DNA of 64,000 nucleotides, taken from assembly GCF_000419605.1 (NCBI RefSeq), contig NZ_ATTI01000001.1, positions 3,072,501-3,136,500 of the forward strand, read 5' to 3'. The notes under the pieces were generated by a model. That model searched no databases. It worked only from the letters and a program-made list of their open reading frames with translations, and had not been told where the DNA came from. Made by a program: the position numbers and the translations under genes. The stretch is from Sphingomonas phyllosphaerae 5.2 (lineage in GTDB: Bacteria > Pseudomonadota > Alphaproteobacteria > Sphingomonadales > Sphingomonadaceae). Of the stretch, positions 27,235 to 36,351 are shown piece by piece. Position 1 is the stretch's first letter; each line of letters begins with the position of its first letter.

Positions 27235-28831
27235 GCCCGCTTCCTCCCGCACCACCCGCTTCCCGCCGATGCTAGTCGACGCCGCGCTGGCGCTCCATGA
27301 CAATCGCCTCGACGTCGCCGAGCCGCTGTTGCGCACCTATTTGAAACGCGATCCGTTCGACGCGCGCGCGATCCGGATGCTTGCGGAGCTTGCCGGGCGC
27401 ATCGGGCGCAATCGCGATGCCGAGACGCTGCTGCGCCGCGCGCTCGAACTTGCGCCCGGTTTCACCGCGGCGCGCGCCAATCTCGCGATCGTCCTGTATC
27501 GCCAGAACCGCGCGGTGGATGCGCTGGCCGAACTCGACACGCTGCTCGCCGCCGAACCCGAGCATCTCGGCCACGCCAATCTGAAGGCCGCGGCGCTCGG
27601 CCGGCTCGGCGGGTTCGAGGAAGCGATCGCGCTCTACGAACGCGTGCTGGGCGCCGCCCCCGCGCAACCCAAGGTGTGGATGAGCTATGGCCATATGCTC
27701 AAGACGGTCGGGCGGCAGGGCGACGGCGTCGCCGCCTATCGCCGCGCCACCGCGCTGCGCCCCGCGCTGGGGGAGGCGTGGTGGAGCCTCGCCAACCTCA
27801 AGACGGTCCGCTTCGACGACGCCGATGTGGCAACGATGGCCGCGCAGCTCGCCGACCCGACGCTCGCCACCGAGGACCGCTTCCACCTCGACTTCGCGCT
27901 CGGCAAGGCGTGGGAGGAACGCGGCGATGCCGACCGTGCCTTCACGCATTACGACGCCGGCAACGCGTTGCGACGCGCGCAGATCGCGTATGACGCCGAA
28001 GAGACGACCCGCTTCGTCGACGCGATCGTCGCCACCTGCGACGCCGGTTTCTTCGCCGCGCGCGCCGACTGGGGTTGCCCGGCCCCCGATCCGATCTTCG
28101 TGCTCGGCATGCCGCGCGCCGGCTCGACGCTGGTCGAGCAGATCCTCGCCAGCCATCGGCTGGTCGAGGGGACGACCGAGCTGCCCGACCTGCCCGCGCT
28201 CGCGCGCCGGATCGCAGACTACCCCGCCGGCCTGTCGGCGCTCACCCCCGAACGCGCGCGCGAACTCGGCGAGGAATATCTGCGCCGCGCCGCGGTGCAG
28301 CGCCGTACCGACCGCCCGTTCTTCGTCGACAAACTGCCCAACAACTGGGCGCATGTCGCGCTGATCCGGCTGATCCTGCCCAACGCCACGATCATCGACG
28401 CGCGCCGCGACCCGCGCGCCTGCTGCTTCTCCAACTTCAAACAGCATTTCGCGCGTGGTCAGGGGTTCAGCTACGCGCTGGACGACATGGGCCGCTATTA
28501 CCGCGACTATGTGCGGATGATGGCGCATGTCGATCGCGTCCAGCCGGCGCGGGTTCACCGCGTCATCCACGAAGCGCTGGTCGACGCGCCGGAACCGCAG
28601 ATCCGCGCGCTGCTGGCGGCGTGCGGGCTCGACTTCGATCCCGCCTGCCTGTCGTCGCACCGCACCGAGCGCGCCGTCCGCACCGCATCGTCGGAACAGG
28701 TGCGCCAGCCGATCTTCCGCGGCGGCGACCGCGCGTGGCGCCCGTTCGCCGCCCATCTCGCCCCGCTGGAGGCGGCGCTCGGCGACACGATCGACTGCTA
28801 TCCGGAGCCACCCGCCTCGCTGTCCCGGTAA
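27233..28831 (+). CDS. Tetratricopeptide-repeat sulfotransferase
   Basis: 532 residues from the outer ATG, which overlaps the start codon of the divergent permease; an inner ATG at 27269 leaves the first TPR intact and is a good alternative. Four or five TPR units cover about 15-240 (ALHDNRLDVAEPLLRTYLK is the first). The C-terminal half is a sulfotransferase domain with the PAPS 5'-phosphosulfate loop LGMPRAGSTLVEQIL, DKLPNNW, and a later DARRDPRACCFSNF (3'-phosphate-binding type). The acceptor is unknown; such proteins are common in sphingomonads and may modify polysaccharide or protein Tyr. Confidence 0.85.
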   Translation: MPASSRTTRFPPMLVDAALALHDNRLDVAEPLLRTYLKRDPFDARAIRMLAELAGRIGRNRDAETLLRRALELAPGFTAARANLAIVLYRQNRAVDALAELDTLLAAEPEHLGHANLKAAALGRLGGFEEAIALYERVLGAAPAQPKVWMSYGHMLKTVGRQGDGVAAYRRATALRPALGEAWWSLANLKTVRFDDADVATMAAQLADPTLATEDRFHLDFALGKAWEERGDADRAFTHYDAGNALRRAQIAYDAEETTRFVDAIVATCDAGFFAARADWGCPAPDPIFVLGMPRAGSTLVEQILASHRLVEGTTELPDLPALARRIADYPAGLSALTPERARELGEEYLRRAAVQRRTDRPFFVDKLPNNWAHVALIRLILPNATIIDARRDPRACCFSNFKQHFARGQGFSYALDDMGRYYRDYVRMMAHVDRVQPARVHRVIHEALVDAPEPQIRALLAACGLDFDPACLSSHRTERAVRTASSEQVRQPIFRGGDRAWRPFAAHLAPLEAALGDTIDCYPEPPASLSR

Positions 28832-29039
28832 GGCGCGCTGACGAAGGGGCTCGCTGCGCCCCGTCGTGACGCGCGGTTCTTCATCACACCTGTACGATCC
28901 GCCCGCCCACGTGACAAATTCGCCACGCTTCATCGCCATCGTTCAATGGCTTGCATGCCCGATTGACCGCGCCACCGCCGCAGCGCAGCATGTCGTCACA
29001 AGAGCGCAACAAAGGGGCGCACCGAAAAGGGGGATTGTT

Positions 29040-31574
29040 GTGGTGGTCAGCTTTCGTGCTCGCATGCTTCTGTCGCTTCTCGCATCGGCGGCGATTGCCA
29101 CCCCCGCCGTCGCGCAGACGACCGGCAGCGACAGCGGTCAGACCACGCAAGCGGACGTGCCATCGCAGCAGTCCGCCGCCACCAGCGACGGCGACATCAT
29201 CGTCACCGCGCAGAAGCGCGACGAAAGTATCCAGAACGTCCCGATCAGCATTCAGGCGATCGGCACCCGCCGGCTCGATCAGCTGAACGTCTCGAATTTC
29301 AACGACTATACGCAGCTCCTGCCGTCGGTCGCGTTCCAGTCCTCGCAGCCCGGCGTCACCACCGTCTACATGCGCGGCGTCGCCTCGGGCGGGGACGGCA
29401 ACCACTCTGGCTCGCTGCCGTCGGTCGGCGTCTACCTCGACGAACAGCCGGTGACCACGATCGGCGGCACGCTCGACATCCACATCTACGACATCGCGCG
29501 CATCGAAAGCCTCGCCGGCCCGCAAGGCACGCTCTACGGCGCGTCGAGCGAGGCGGGCACGATCCGCATCATCACCAACAAGGCCGACACCGCCGGCTTC
29601 TATGGCCGCGTCGATGGCGAGGTGAACATGCTGCGCTCGGGCGGGATCGGCTACACCAGCGAGGGGATGCTCAACATCCCGTTCGGCGAGCGCGTGGCGC
29701 TGCGCATGGTCGGCTTCTACCAGAAGGACGCCGGGTTCATCGACAACGTACCGGGCTCGCGCAGCTTCCTTCCGCAGCCCGGCGGCGTCACCGTCGACAA
29801 TGCCGGCTTCGTCGAGAAGGACTATAACGACACCGAGACCTACGGCGGCCGCACCGCGCTGAAGATCGACCTCGACGATACATGGACCGTCACGCCGACG
29901 CTGCTCTACCAGGAACAGCGCAGCCACGGCAGCTACGGCTACGATCCGAAGGTTGGCGACCTCGAGGTGCAGCGCTTCTACCCCGAATATCGCCGCGACC
30001 GCTTCGCGCAGGCCGCGCTGACGATCGAGGGGCAGGTCGGCAACTGGGACGTCACCTATGCCGGCGCGCTGCTCGATCGGCGCGCGGTCCAGTCCAGTGA
30101 CTATACCGATTATTCAGAGGCCTATGACTCGCTCTATTCGGCGGTCGGCGGGCTCGCCGGCTACTTCTACTACCAGGACAACGCCGGCAACACGATCGAC
30201 CCGCGCCAGCGCGTCATCGGCCGCGATCATTTCAAGAAGCTCAGCCAGGAAGTGCGCATCGCCTCGCCCGCGGACCAGCCGTTCCGGATCGTCGCGGGCG
30301 GCTTCTACCAGCGGCAGAGCAACCTGATCTTCCAGGATTACCAGATCCCCAACCTCGGCGCGCAGGTGTCGGCGAACGGTTATCCCGGCACGCTGTGGCT
30401 GACGCGCCAGCACCGCGTCGACAAGGATTACGCCGTCTTCGGCGAGGCCAGCTACGACCTGACCCCGAAGCTGACGCTGACCGCGGGTGGCCGCGTCTTC
30501 ATCTATGACAATTCGCTGATCGGGTTCTTCGGCTTCGGCCGCAATCCCGGTGTCGATCCGGAAGACGGGCGCCCCTATACCGCGACACCCTTCAACGCCG
30601 CCGGCAGTTCGCGGACCGGCGTGGCGAGTTGCTACCTGGCGGGTGGCGGTACGTTACGCGACGCGTTCATCAACGGCGGCGACACGTCCGCTTTCCTGAC
30701 CACGCCGGACGTCGGCGCGATCCCGTGCGTCAATCTCGGCGTGCCGGCCGGCGGGCGGGTCCTGCCCAAGCGTGCCGATGGCCAGGGCGTCACCTACCGC
30801 TTCAACGCGACGTGGAAGCCAACCGACGAGATCCTGTTCTACGCCACCGCCTCGCGCGGCTTTCGCCCCGGCGGGATCAACCGGCGCGGCGACGTCGGCG
30901 ACTACGATGCGGATTTCCTGACCAATTACGAACTGGGCTGGAAGACGTCGCTGCCCGGCGGTGCGCTCCGCTTCAACGGCGCGATCTATCAGCAGAACTG
31001 GGACCAGTTCCAGTTCTCGTTCCTCGGCGAGAACAGCTTCACCGTCATCCAGAACGGCCCGGATGCGCGCATCCGCGGTATCGAGATGGACACCAACGTC
31101 GCGCTGGGCGGCCTGTCGCTGACCGCCGCCGGCTCCTACACCGACGCGAAGACGCGTACCGACCTCTGCGCGTCGGTGGTGTGCAGCGGCACCGGCGACG
31201 ACGTGCTCGCCCCGTCGGGAACGCGCCTGCCGATCACGCCGCGCTTCAAGGTCAGCGGCACCGCGCGCTATTCGGTGCCGATCGGCGCGATGCGCGCCTA
31301 TGTGCAGGGGCTGGTCGCGCACCAGAGCTCCGCGTCCTCGGACCTGCGCATCGCCAAGGCCGGCGCGCTTGGACGACTGGAGGCTTACACCAGCGCGAAC
31401 CTTTCGATCGGCGGCGAGCTGTCGAACTATACGTTCGAGGTTTTCGTGCGGAACCTGTGGGACGAACGCGGCCAGATCTCGCGCTTCCAGCAATGTGGAT
31501 CGTGCGACCAGCGCCCGTACGTCGTCCCGATCGCGCCGCGCACGATCGGAATCCGCGCGGGCGCGAAATTCTAG
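29040..31574 (+). CDS. TonB-dependent outer-membrane receptor
   Basis: 844 residues from a GTG six bases after AGGGGG; an internal ATG at 29064 is an alternative. A signal peptide ends around AVAQ. DIIVTAQKRDES is the TonB box/plug start, followed by the plug domain (about 60-170, with VYMRGVASGG and LYGASSEAGTIRI). The rest is a ~22-strand barrel ending in an aromatic residue (GAKF). Four Cys in two pairs sit in barrel loops and near the C-terminus (QCGSCDQ). It belongs to the general sphingomonad TBDR type. The substrate is unknown; an arabinan-utilisation operon starts just downstream. Confidence 0.92.
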   Translation: MVVSFRARMLLSLLASAAIATPAVAQTTGSDSGQTTQADVPSQQSAATSDGDIIVTAQKRDESIQNVPISIQAIGTRRLDQLNVSNFNDYTQLLPSVAFQSSQPGVTTVYMRGVASGGDGNHSGSLPSVGVYLDEQPVTTIGGTLDIHIYDIARIESLAGPQGTLYGASSEAGTIRIITNKADTAGFYGRVDGEVNMLRSGGIGYTSEGMLNIPFGERVALRMVGFYQKDAGFIDNVPGSRSFLPQPGGVTVDNAGFVEKDYNDTETYGGRTALKIDLDDTWTVTPTLLYQEQRSHGSYGYDPKVGDLEVQRFYPEYRRDRFAQAALTIEGQVGNWDVTYAGALLDRRAVQSSDYTDYSEAYDSLYSAVGGLAGYFYYQDNAGNTIDPRQRVIGRDHFKKLSQEVRIASPADQPFRIVAGGFYQRQSNLIFQDYQIPNLGAQVSANGYPGTLWLTRQHRVDKDYAVFGEASYDLTPKLTLTAGGRVFIYDNSLIGFFGFGRNPGVDPEDGRPYTATPFNAAGSSRTGVASCYLAGGGTLRDAFINGGDTSAFLTTPDVGAIPCVNLGVPAGGRVLPKRADGQGVTYRFNATWKPTDEILFYATASRGFRPGGINRRGDVGDYDADFLTNYELGWKTSLPGGALRFNGAIYQQNWDQFQFSFLGENSFTVIQNGPDARIRGIEMDTNVALGGLSLTAAGSYTDAKTRTDLCASVVCSGTGDDVLAPSGTRLPITPRFKVSGTARYSVPIGAMRAYVQGLVAHQSSASSDLRIAKAGALGRLEAYTSANLSIGGELSNYTFEVFVRNLWDERGQISRFQQCGSCDQRPYVVPIAPRTIGIRAGAKF

Positions 31575-31577
31575 GCG

Positions 31578-31666
31578 GGATCGAGATTCAGCGCCTCGCG
31601 CATGCCGGGCTGTTCGCCAATGAAGATTGGCCATCCGTCAGGGCGCATCGCGCTCGCACGATCGGG
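31578..31666. repeat. Dispersed ~88-bp intergenic repeat, copy 1
   Basis: Begins three bases after the TonB receptor stop codon. It aligns with 40615-40704 at about 82% identity with one single-base gap. Conserved blocks include GGATCGA, ATTCAGCGC, CAATGAAGAT-like and CACGATC. Both copies follow the end of a gene involved in uptake or glycan metabolism and precede other hairpins. Confidence 0.65.
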
Positions 31667-31685
31667 CAGGTTTGCGGCCTTCGCC

Positions 31686-31761
31686 CGTCATTGCGAGCGG
31701 AGCGAAGCAATCCAGCGTTCCGCGCGACGCCCTGGATTGCTTCGCTCCGCTCGCGATGACG
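31686..31761. repeat. Palindromic intergenic repeat with 30-bp arms
   Basis: The left arm (31686-31715), starting CGTCATTGCGAGC, and right arm (31732-31761), ending GCGATGACG, are complementary at 29 of 30 positions around a 16-base loop. A degenerate copy lies at 17733-17808. The core GTCATTGCGAGCGnAGCGAAGCAATCC is a widely dispersed bacterial repeat type. It could fold into a long RNA hairpin and act as a terminator for the upstream receptor gene. Confidence 0.8.
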
Positions 31762-32163
31762 GCGCTGCGGGGACGTTCGCTGGATGTCGATCGGCCTAGG
31801 TTGCGCACCCCGGCCTCGCGCCGGGGTCCGCTTCGCCCCAGCGATCAGGCAAACGATCGGGCCAGCCCCGGCCGAGGGTCGCGCGTCGGCCGCGGGGAAT
31901 GTCGGACAGTCTGACGGGCTGTCGGGCCATGCTCGTCAGGACAGCCGGCGACGAGCCGTGCCGATTGCCGTCACTTCCTCTTTTCGCAAACGTTGTCTCC
32001 GCCGGTTGCTGTGTCGCGCGCGCCACATCATGTGGAGATTGCACGAAATATGAAACGCCGCTTCTTGCGCAATCCGCAGCCCGTGATACGCATATGTCCG
32101 AGTAATGGACGGCGGCAGACCGTCCATCTCGCGGACTGTTCCGCGTTGCAGGAGAGGATTGTC
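31762..32163. other. Non-coding region before the second TonB receptor
   Basis: About 400 bp without a convincing gene. It holds a perfect hairpin ACCCCGGC-ctcgc-GCCGGGGT at 31807-31827 and the promoter and leader of the following receptor gene. Nothing else recognisable. Confidence 0.5.
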
Positions 32164-35022
32164 GTGGCACCCAAGCTGTTGTTTCTCGCATCGGTTTCCG
32201 CAGCGTCGCTGCTCGCCGCGGCCCCTGCGTACGCGCAAGCCGATGCCGTAGCGGCAACCCCGTCTTCCGACGCCGCGGCGCAGCCCGCCGCGCAGGAGCA
32301 GGCGGCCGACGATATCGTCGTCACCGGCGTTCGCGCCTCGATCATCGGCGCGCTCAACCGCCGCCGCGAATCGACGCAGATCGTCGATTCGGTCGTTGCG
32401 GAGGATGTCGGCAAACTCCCCGACAACAACGTGGTCGAGGCGTTGCAGCGCGTCACCGGCGTGCAGGTCACCGATCGCGGCCAGGGCGAAGCAGCGGGCA
32501 TCCAGATCCGCGGCCTGCCCGATGCGCTCACCACGCTCAACGGCCGCAACATCTTCACGTCCTCGGGTCAATCGTTCTCGCTGCAGGACATTTCCGCGAA
32601 CCTCATCAAGCGCGTCGATGTCTACAAGACCCGCGCCGCCGACCAGATCGAAACCGGCCTGGCCGGCCAGGTGGACGTCGTGACGCGCCGCCCGCTCGAT
32701 TTCGACGGTTTCGCGCTCTCGGCGCTGGCGCGCGGGATCTACGACCAGGAAGCCGACACCTTCAATCCGAACGGCGCACTGCTGGTCAGCAACCGGTGGG
32801 AAACCGGGATCGGCGACATCGGCGTGCTCGTGAACGGCAGCTACACGCGCTCGAAATTCCGCACCATGTCGACCACCGCGGGCGCGTTCGTGCCCTTCGC
32901 GACGCTCAACCCGCCCGCGGGCAGCGGACTCACCGGCTTCCAGCGCATCTTTCCCGCCCCGACCAATCCGACGACGGGCGCGTTCATCAACACCCCGGCG
33001 CTCGGCAACTGGCAGGTCGGAACCGAAACCGGGCTGCCGACCGTGCCGGGCTCGACGATCAACGTCAACGGCGTGGAAACGCCTTACTATCTGTCGCGCG
33101 ACGCCGTCTTCAGCTCCGACCTTTATGGCAAGCGTGAGCGGCCGTCCGTCAATATCGCGCTGCAATGGGCGCCGAACAGCAGTTCGGTCTATACCGCCGA
33201 GGCTTATTACTCGGGCTTCCGCGGCGAGACGTTCAACAGCCTCCAGTTCAGCTTCGTCGACGCATGGGGAAATCCGCAGGCGCCGGAGATCTATGACGGC
33301 ACCAACATCGTCAAGTCGCGTGTCGCCAACGACGTCTACGGCTTCAACAGCGCGGATTACGGCCGCAGCCAGACCGACAGCTTCGTCTATGCCCTGAACG
33401 GCAAATGGGATGTCGGCGAGCATGGCGGGATCGTCGCCGACCTCGCGTATCAGACCACCACGAACAAGACCGCCTTCTTCGCGATGCGGACCGACCGCCT
33501 CGCCAAGCAGATCACCACCGACTTCAATGCCGGCGGCGGGATCCCGTCGTACCAGTTCGACAACGACGCGCTCCTCACCGATCCGAGCGTGTGGAACGTC
33601 GCGCAATTGTACGACAACAATAGCCGCGACAAGGGCAGTGCCTTCACGGCAACCCTCGACGGTTTCCACAAGTGGGACGGCGGCTTCCTTCGCCAGATCA
33701 AGGGCGGCTTCCGCTACGACGTTCGCCGCGCGTCGAACGAAATCCGCACGGCCGACGCCGCTTCGCTCAACCGCCCGCTGTCCAGCCTGCCGGCCGGCGC
33801 CACCTTCACGAACTCGGACTTCTTCGAAGGCCGCGGCGACGTGCCGACCAGTTGGGTCTCCGGGAACGGTTATTATAATTACGCAAACGCCGACCAGATC
33901 CGTACCCTGTACGGGCTGAAGACCTCGGACCAATTGTCGCTGACCAAGACCTTCGACATCGATGAGAAAACGACGGCCGCGTACCTGCAAGCAGACGGAC
34001 AGCTGACGATCTTCGGTCGCCCGCTCGATCTGCAAGGCGGCGTCCGGTACGTTGCGGTCGATACCGACGCGACCTTTATCGACCGGTTCAACAACGGCGC
34101 GGTTTCGCGCGCCTCGCCGGGCTCGGACCGCTTCCTGAAGAGCTTCACGGCTCGCTACGAGATCACGCCCGCGATCCGCGCGCGCTTCAATTACGGCGAG
34201 ACGCTGCGCCGGCCCAACTTCGGCGACATCAATCCCAACTTCAATCTCACCGGCGATCTGACCAACGTCGGCTATGGCAGCGGCAGTGCGGGCACCGCGA
34301 ACCTGAAGCCGACCACGTCGAAGAACTATGACGTGGCGCTGGAATGGTATTTCGACCGCAACAGCGCGATCACCGTCACCGGTTTCCGCCGCGAGATCGA
34401 GGGGCTGGTGGTCCCGGTCAGCCAGCTGGAATTCATTCCGAACAACGGCATCGTGGCGGGCGCGACCAACAATTTCGTCATCAGCCGTCCCGCCAACGCC
34501 TCGAGCGGCGTGCTGAAGGGGCTGGAAGTGGGACTCACCTACTTCCCGACCTACCTGCCCTCGATCCTCGATGGTCTCGGCTTCCAGGGCAGCCTGACGC
34601 TGCTCGATTCGAGCCAGAGCGTGCCGATCTACGACAATGGCGGCCGACAGACCGGCGAGCAGCGCTCGAAGTTCTTCGGCGTGTCGGACCTGTCGTACAA
34701 TGCGACGCTCGCCTACGACAACGGCCCGGTCGGCGCGCGGCTCTCCTACGTCTACCGGAACGCGTGGCAGGCCCGGTACGAAGCGCGGCTGTTCGCCAAC
34801 CCGCTCGGCGTGTGGCGCCGCGCCGAGGCGAGCCTCGATCTCCAACTGACCGCACGGCTTACCGACCGGCTCGGCCTGACCTTCGACGCGGTGAACCTGA
34901 CGCGCACCAAGCAGCAGGAATATTATCGCTTCGACAATGCCGGCGACAAGGATCGCTACAATCTGGGCACGGTGCTGATCCCGCGGACCTTCGCGATCGG
35001 CGCACGCTACAGCTTCAACTGA
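32164..35022 (+). CDS. TonB-dependent receptor, Caulobacter-type (carbohydrate uptake)
   Basis: 952 residues from a GTG with GGAGAGG upstream. The signal peptide ends near AYAQ. DDIVVTGVRASIIGALNRRRES is the TonB box typical of the TIGR01782 group, followed by VVAEDVGKLPDNNVVEALQRVTGVQ in the plug domain. The barrel ends in GARYSFN. TIGR01782 receptors in Caulobacter and sphingomonads are usually tied to glycan loci. The gene precedes an endo-arabinanase by 55 bp, suggesting import of arabino-oligosaccharides. Confidence 0.93.
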   Translation: MAPKLLFLASVSAASLLAAAPAYAQADAVAATPSSDAAAQPAAQEQAADDIVVTGVRASIIGALNRRRESTQIVDSVVAEDVGKLPDNNVVEALQRVTGVQVTDRGQGEAAGIQIRGLPDALTTLNGRNIFTSSGQSFSLQDISANLIKRVDVYKTRAADQIETGLAGQVDVVTRRPLDFDGFALSALARGIYDQEADTFNPNGALLVSNRWETGIGDIGVLVNGSYTRSKFRTMSTTAGAFVPFATLNPPAGSGLTGFQRIFPAPTNPTTGAFINTPALGNWQVGTETGLPTVPGSTINVNGVETPYYLSRDAVFSSDLYGKRERPSVNIALQWAPNSSSVYTAEAYYSGFRGETFNSLQFSFVDAWGNPQAPEIYDGTNIVKSRVANDVYGFNSADYGRSQTDSFVYALNGKWDVGEHGGIVADLAYQTTTNKTAFFAMRTDRLAKQITTDFNAGGGIPSYQFDNDALLTDPSVWNVAQLYDNNSRDKGSAFTATLDGFHKWDGGFLRQIKGGFRYDVRRASNEIRTADAASLNRPLSSLPAGATFTNSDFFEGRGDVPTSWVSGNGYYNYANADQIRTLYGLKTSDQLSLTKTFDIDEKTTAAYLQADGQLTIFGRPLDLQGGVRYVAVDTDATFIDRFNNGAVSRASPGSDRFLKSFTARYEITPAIRARFNYGETLRRPNFGDINPNFNLTGDLTNVGYGSGSAGTANLKPTTSKNYDVALEWYFDRNSAITVTGFRREIEGLVVPVSQLEFIPNNGIVAGATNNFVISRPANASSGVLKGLEVGLTYFPTYLPSILDGLGFQGSLTLLDSSQSVPIYDNGGRQTGEQRSKFFGVSDLSYNATLAYDNGPVGARLSYVYRNAWQARYEARLFANPLGVWRRAEASLDLQLTARLTDRLGLTFDAVNLTRTKQQEYYRFDNAGDKDRYNLGTVLIPRTFAIGARYSFN

Positions 35023-35029
35023 TCGCCAG

Positions 35030-35053
35030 GGGGCGGGCCGCACGGTCCGCCCC
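35030..35053 (+). terminator. Hairpin after the TonB receptor
   Basis: GGGGCGGGCC (35030-35039) pairs with GGTCCGCCCC (35044-35053) with one G-T wobble, followed by TTCCTCC. It may reduce read-through into the arabinanase gene. Confidence 0.55.
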
Positions 35054-35077
35054 TTCCTCCATGAGAAGGATCTGCCC

Positions 35078-36181
35078 GTGAAGCGCTTCCCCACGCTCGC
35101 GTTGCTGCTGTGCGCCGCGGGTTGCGGCGCGTCGGACGGCAAGCTGTCCGCCAGCACCGCGCCCGCCGCCGTGCCGAGCCCCGCCCCCTCGCCGACGCCC
35201 GGCCCCTCGCCGACGCCCAGCCCCACCGCCGCTCCGACGCCGGGTGCGAGCCTGTCGCTTGCGCTGACCGGCAATGTCGCGCCCGTCCACGACCCGGCGA
35301 TCATGAAGGACGGCGACAGCTATTACCTCTTCACCACCGGCAATGCCGGCGACTCCGAGGGGCTGCTGGCGCTGCGCACGTCGACCGACCTGCGCGACTG
35401 GACGTTGCGCGGCGGCAGCTACGCCGCGCTGCCCGCCTGGACCGCCGCCGCCGTGCCCGGCGCGTCGGGAATGTGGGCGCCAGACATCTCGAAGGTCGGC
35501 AACCAATATCGGCTCTATTACTCGATCTCGACCTTCGGGAAGAACCAGTCCGCGATCGGGCTGGCCACCGCGACGGCGATCGATCCCGCCGCACCGGCCG
35601 CGAACTGGGCCGATCAGGGGCCGGTGATCCAGTCGCAGGGCAGCGACGATTACAATGCGATCGATCCGATGGCGTTCACCGATGCGGAGGGGCGCGCGTG
35701 GCTGACCTTCGGCAGTTTCTGGTCCGGCATCAAGATCATCCGCCTCGATCCGGCGACCGGCCTGCGTCTGTCCGGCGCCGCCGCGCCGCGTGCATTGGCG
35801 CAGCGACCGGCGCCGGACGCGATCGAGGCGCCGTTCATCATTCGCCACGACCGATTCTATTATCTGTTCGCGTCGTTCGACTTCTGCTGCCAGGGATCGA
35901 AGAGCACCTACAACACCGTCGTCGGGCGCTCGGCGGCGGCGGACGGCCCCTATGTCGACCGCGACGGCAAAGCGATGCTGCAGGGCGGCGGGACGCAGGT
36001 GCTCGGCAACGGCCAGGGCGACGGCAGTCGCTACGTGGGACGCGGCCACGCCGCTGTGCTGCAGCAGGGCGACGGCGACTATATCGTCTACCACGCATAT
36101 GACACGCAGAAGAACGGCCTGCCGACGCTCCAGATCCAGAAGCTGACGTGGAGCGCGGACGGTTGGCCGAGCGTGCAGTGA
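35078..36181 (+). CDS. Endo-1,5-alpha-L-arabinanase, GH43 lipoprotein
   Basis: 367 residues from a GTG after AGAAGGA. Lipobox LLCAAGC with Cys16 makes it a lipoprotein. A Pro/Ser/Thr linker (PSPAPSPTPGPSPTPSPT) spans about 33-50. The five-bladed GH43 domain shows catalytic residues in PVHDPAIMKDGDSYYLF (base Asp), WAPDISKVGNQYRLYYS, YNAIDPMAF (pKa-modulating Asp) and AIEAPFII (acid Glu). It cleaves linear arabinan on the cell surface. Upstream is its likely uptake receptor. Confidence 0.9.
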   Translation: MKRFPTLALLLCAAGCGASDGKLSASTAPAAVPSPAPSPTPGPSPTPSPTAAPTPGASLSLALTGNVAPVHDPAIMKDGDSYYLFTTGNAGDSEGLLALRTSTDLRDWTLRGGSYAALPAWTAAAVPGASGMWAPDISKVGNQYRLYYSISTFGKNQSAIGLATATAIDPAAPAANWADQGPVIQSQGSDDYNAIDPMAFTDAEGRAWLTFGSFWSGIKIIRLDPATGLRLSGAAAPRALAQRPAPDAIEAPFIIRHDRFYYLFASFDFCCQGSKSTYNTVVGRSAAADGPYVDRDGKAMLQGGGTQVLGNGQGDGSRYVGRGHAAVLQQGDGDYIVYHAYDTQKNGLPTLQIQKLTWSADGWPSVQ

Positions 36182-36351
36182 CGTTGCGGCGGACGCCCGC
36201 GCACTAGTCGATCGAGGCGAGACGCCGACATGCGGCCGCCGTCGTCCGCCCCCGGCATGTTCGCGACGATCGTGGCGCCGGGGTTCGGCGTGGCGCCGGC
36301 TCGATCCTGCGGCTAGGCTCGACGTTCGCCGATCCGCTTCTGGAGTCCTCG

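Noticed and set aside
31936..35304. A 1122-codon open frame antisense to the TonB receptor
   Set aside because: The plus-strand receptor has a clear signal, plug and barrel; the antisense product is shadow coding.
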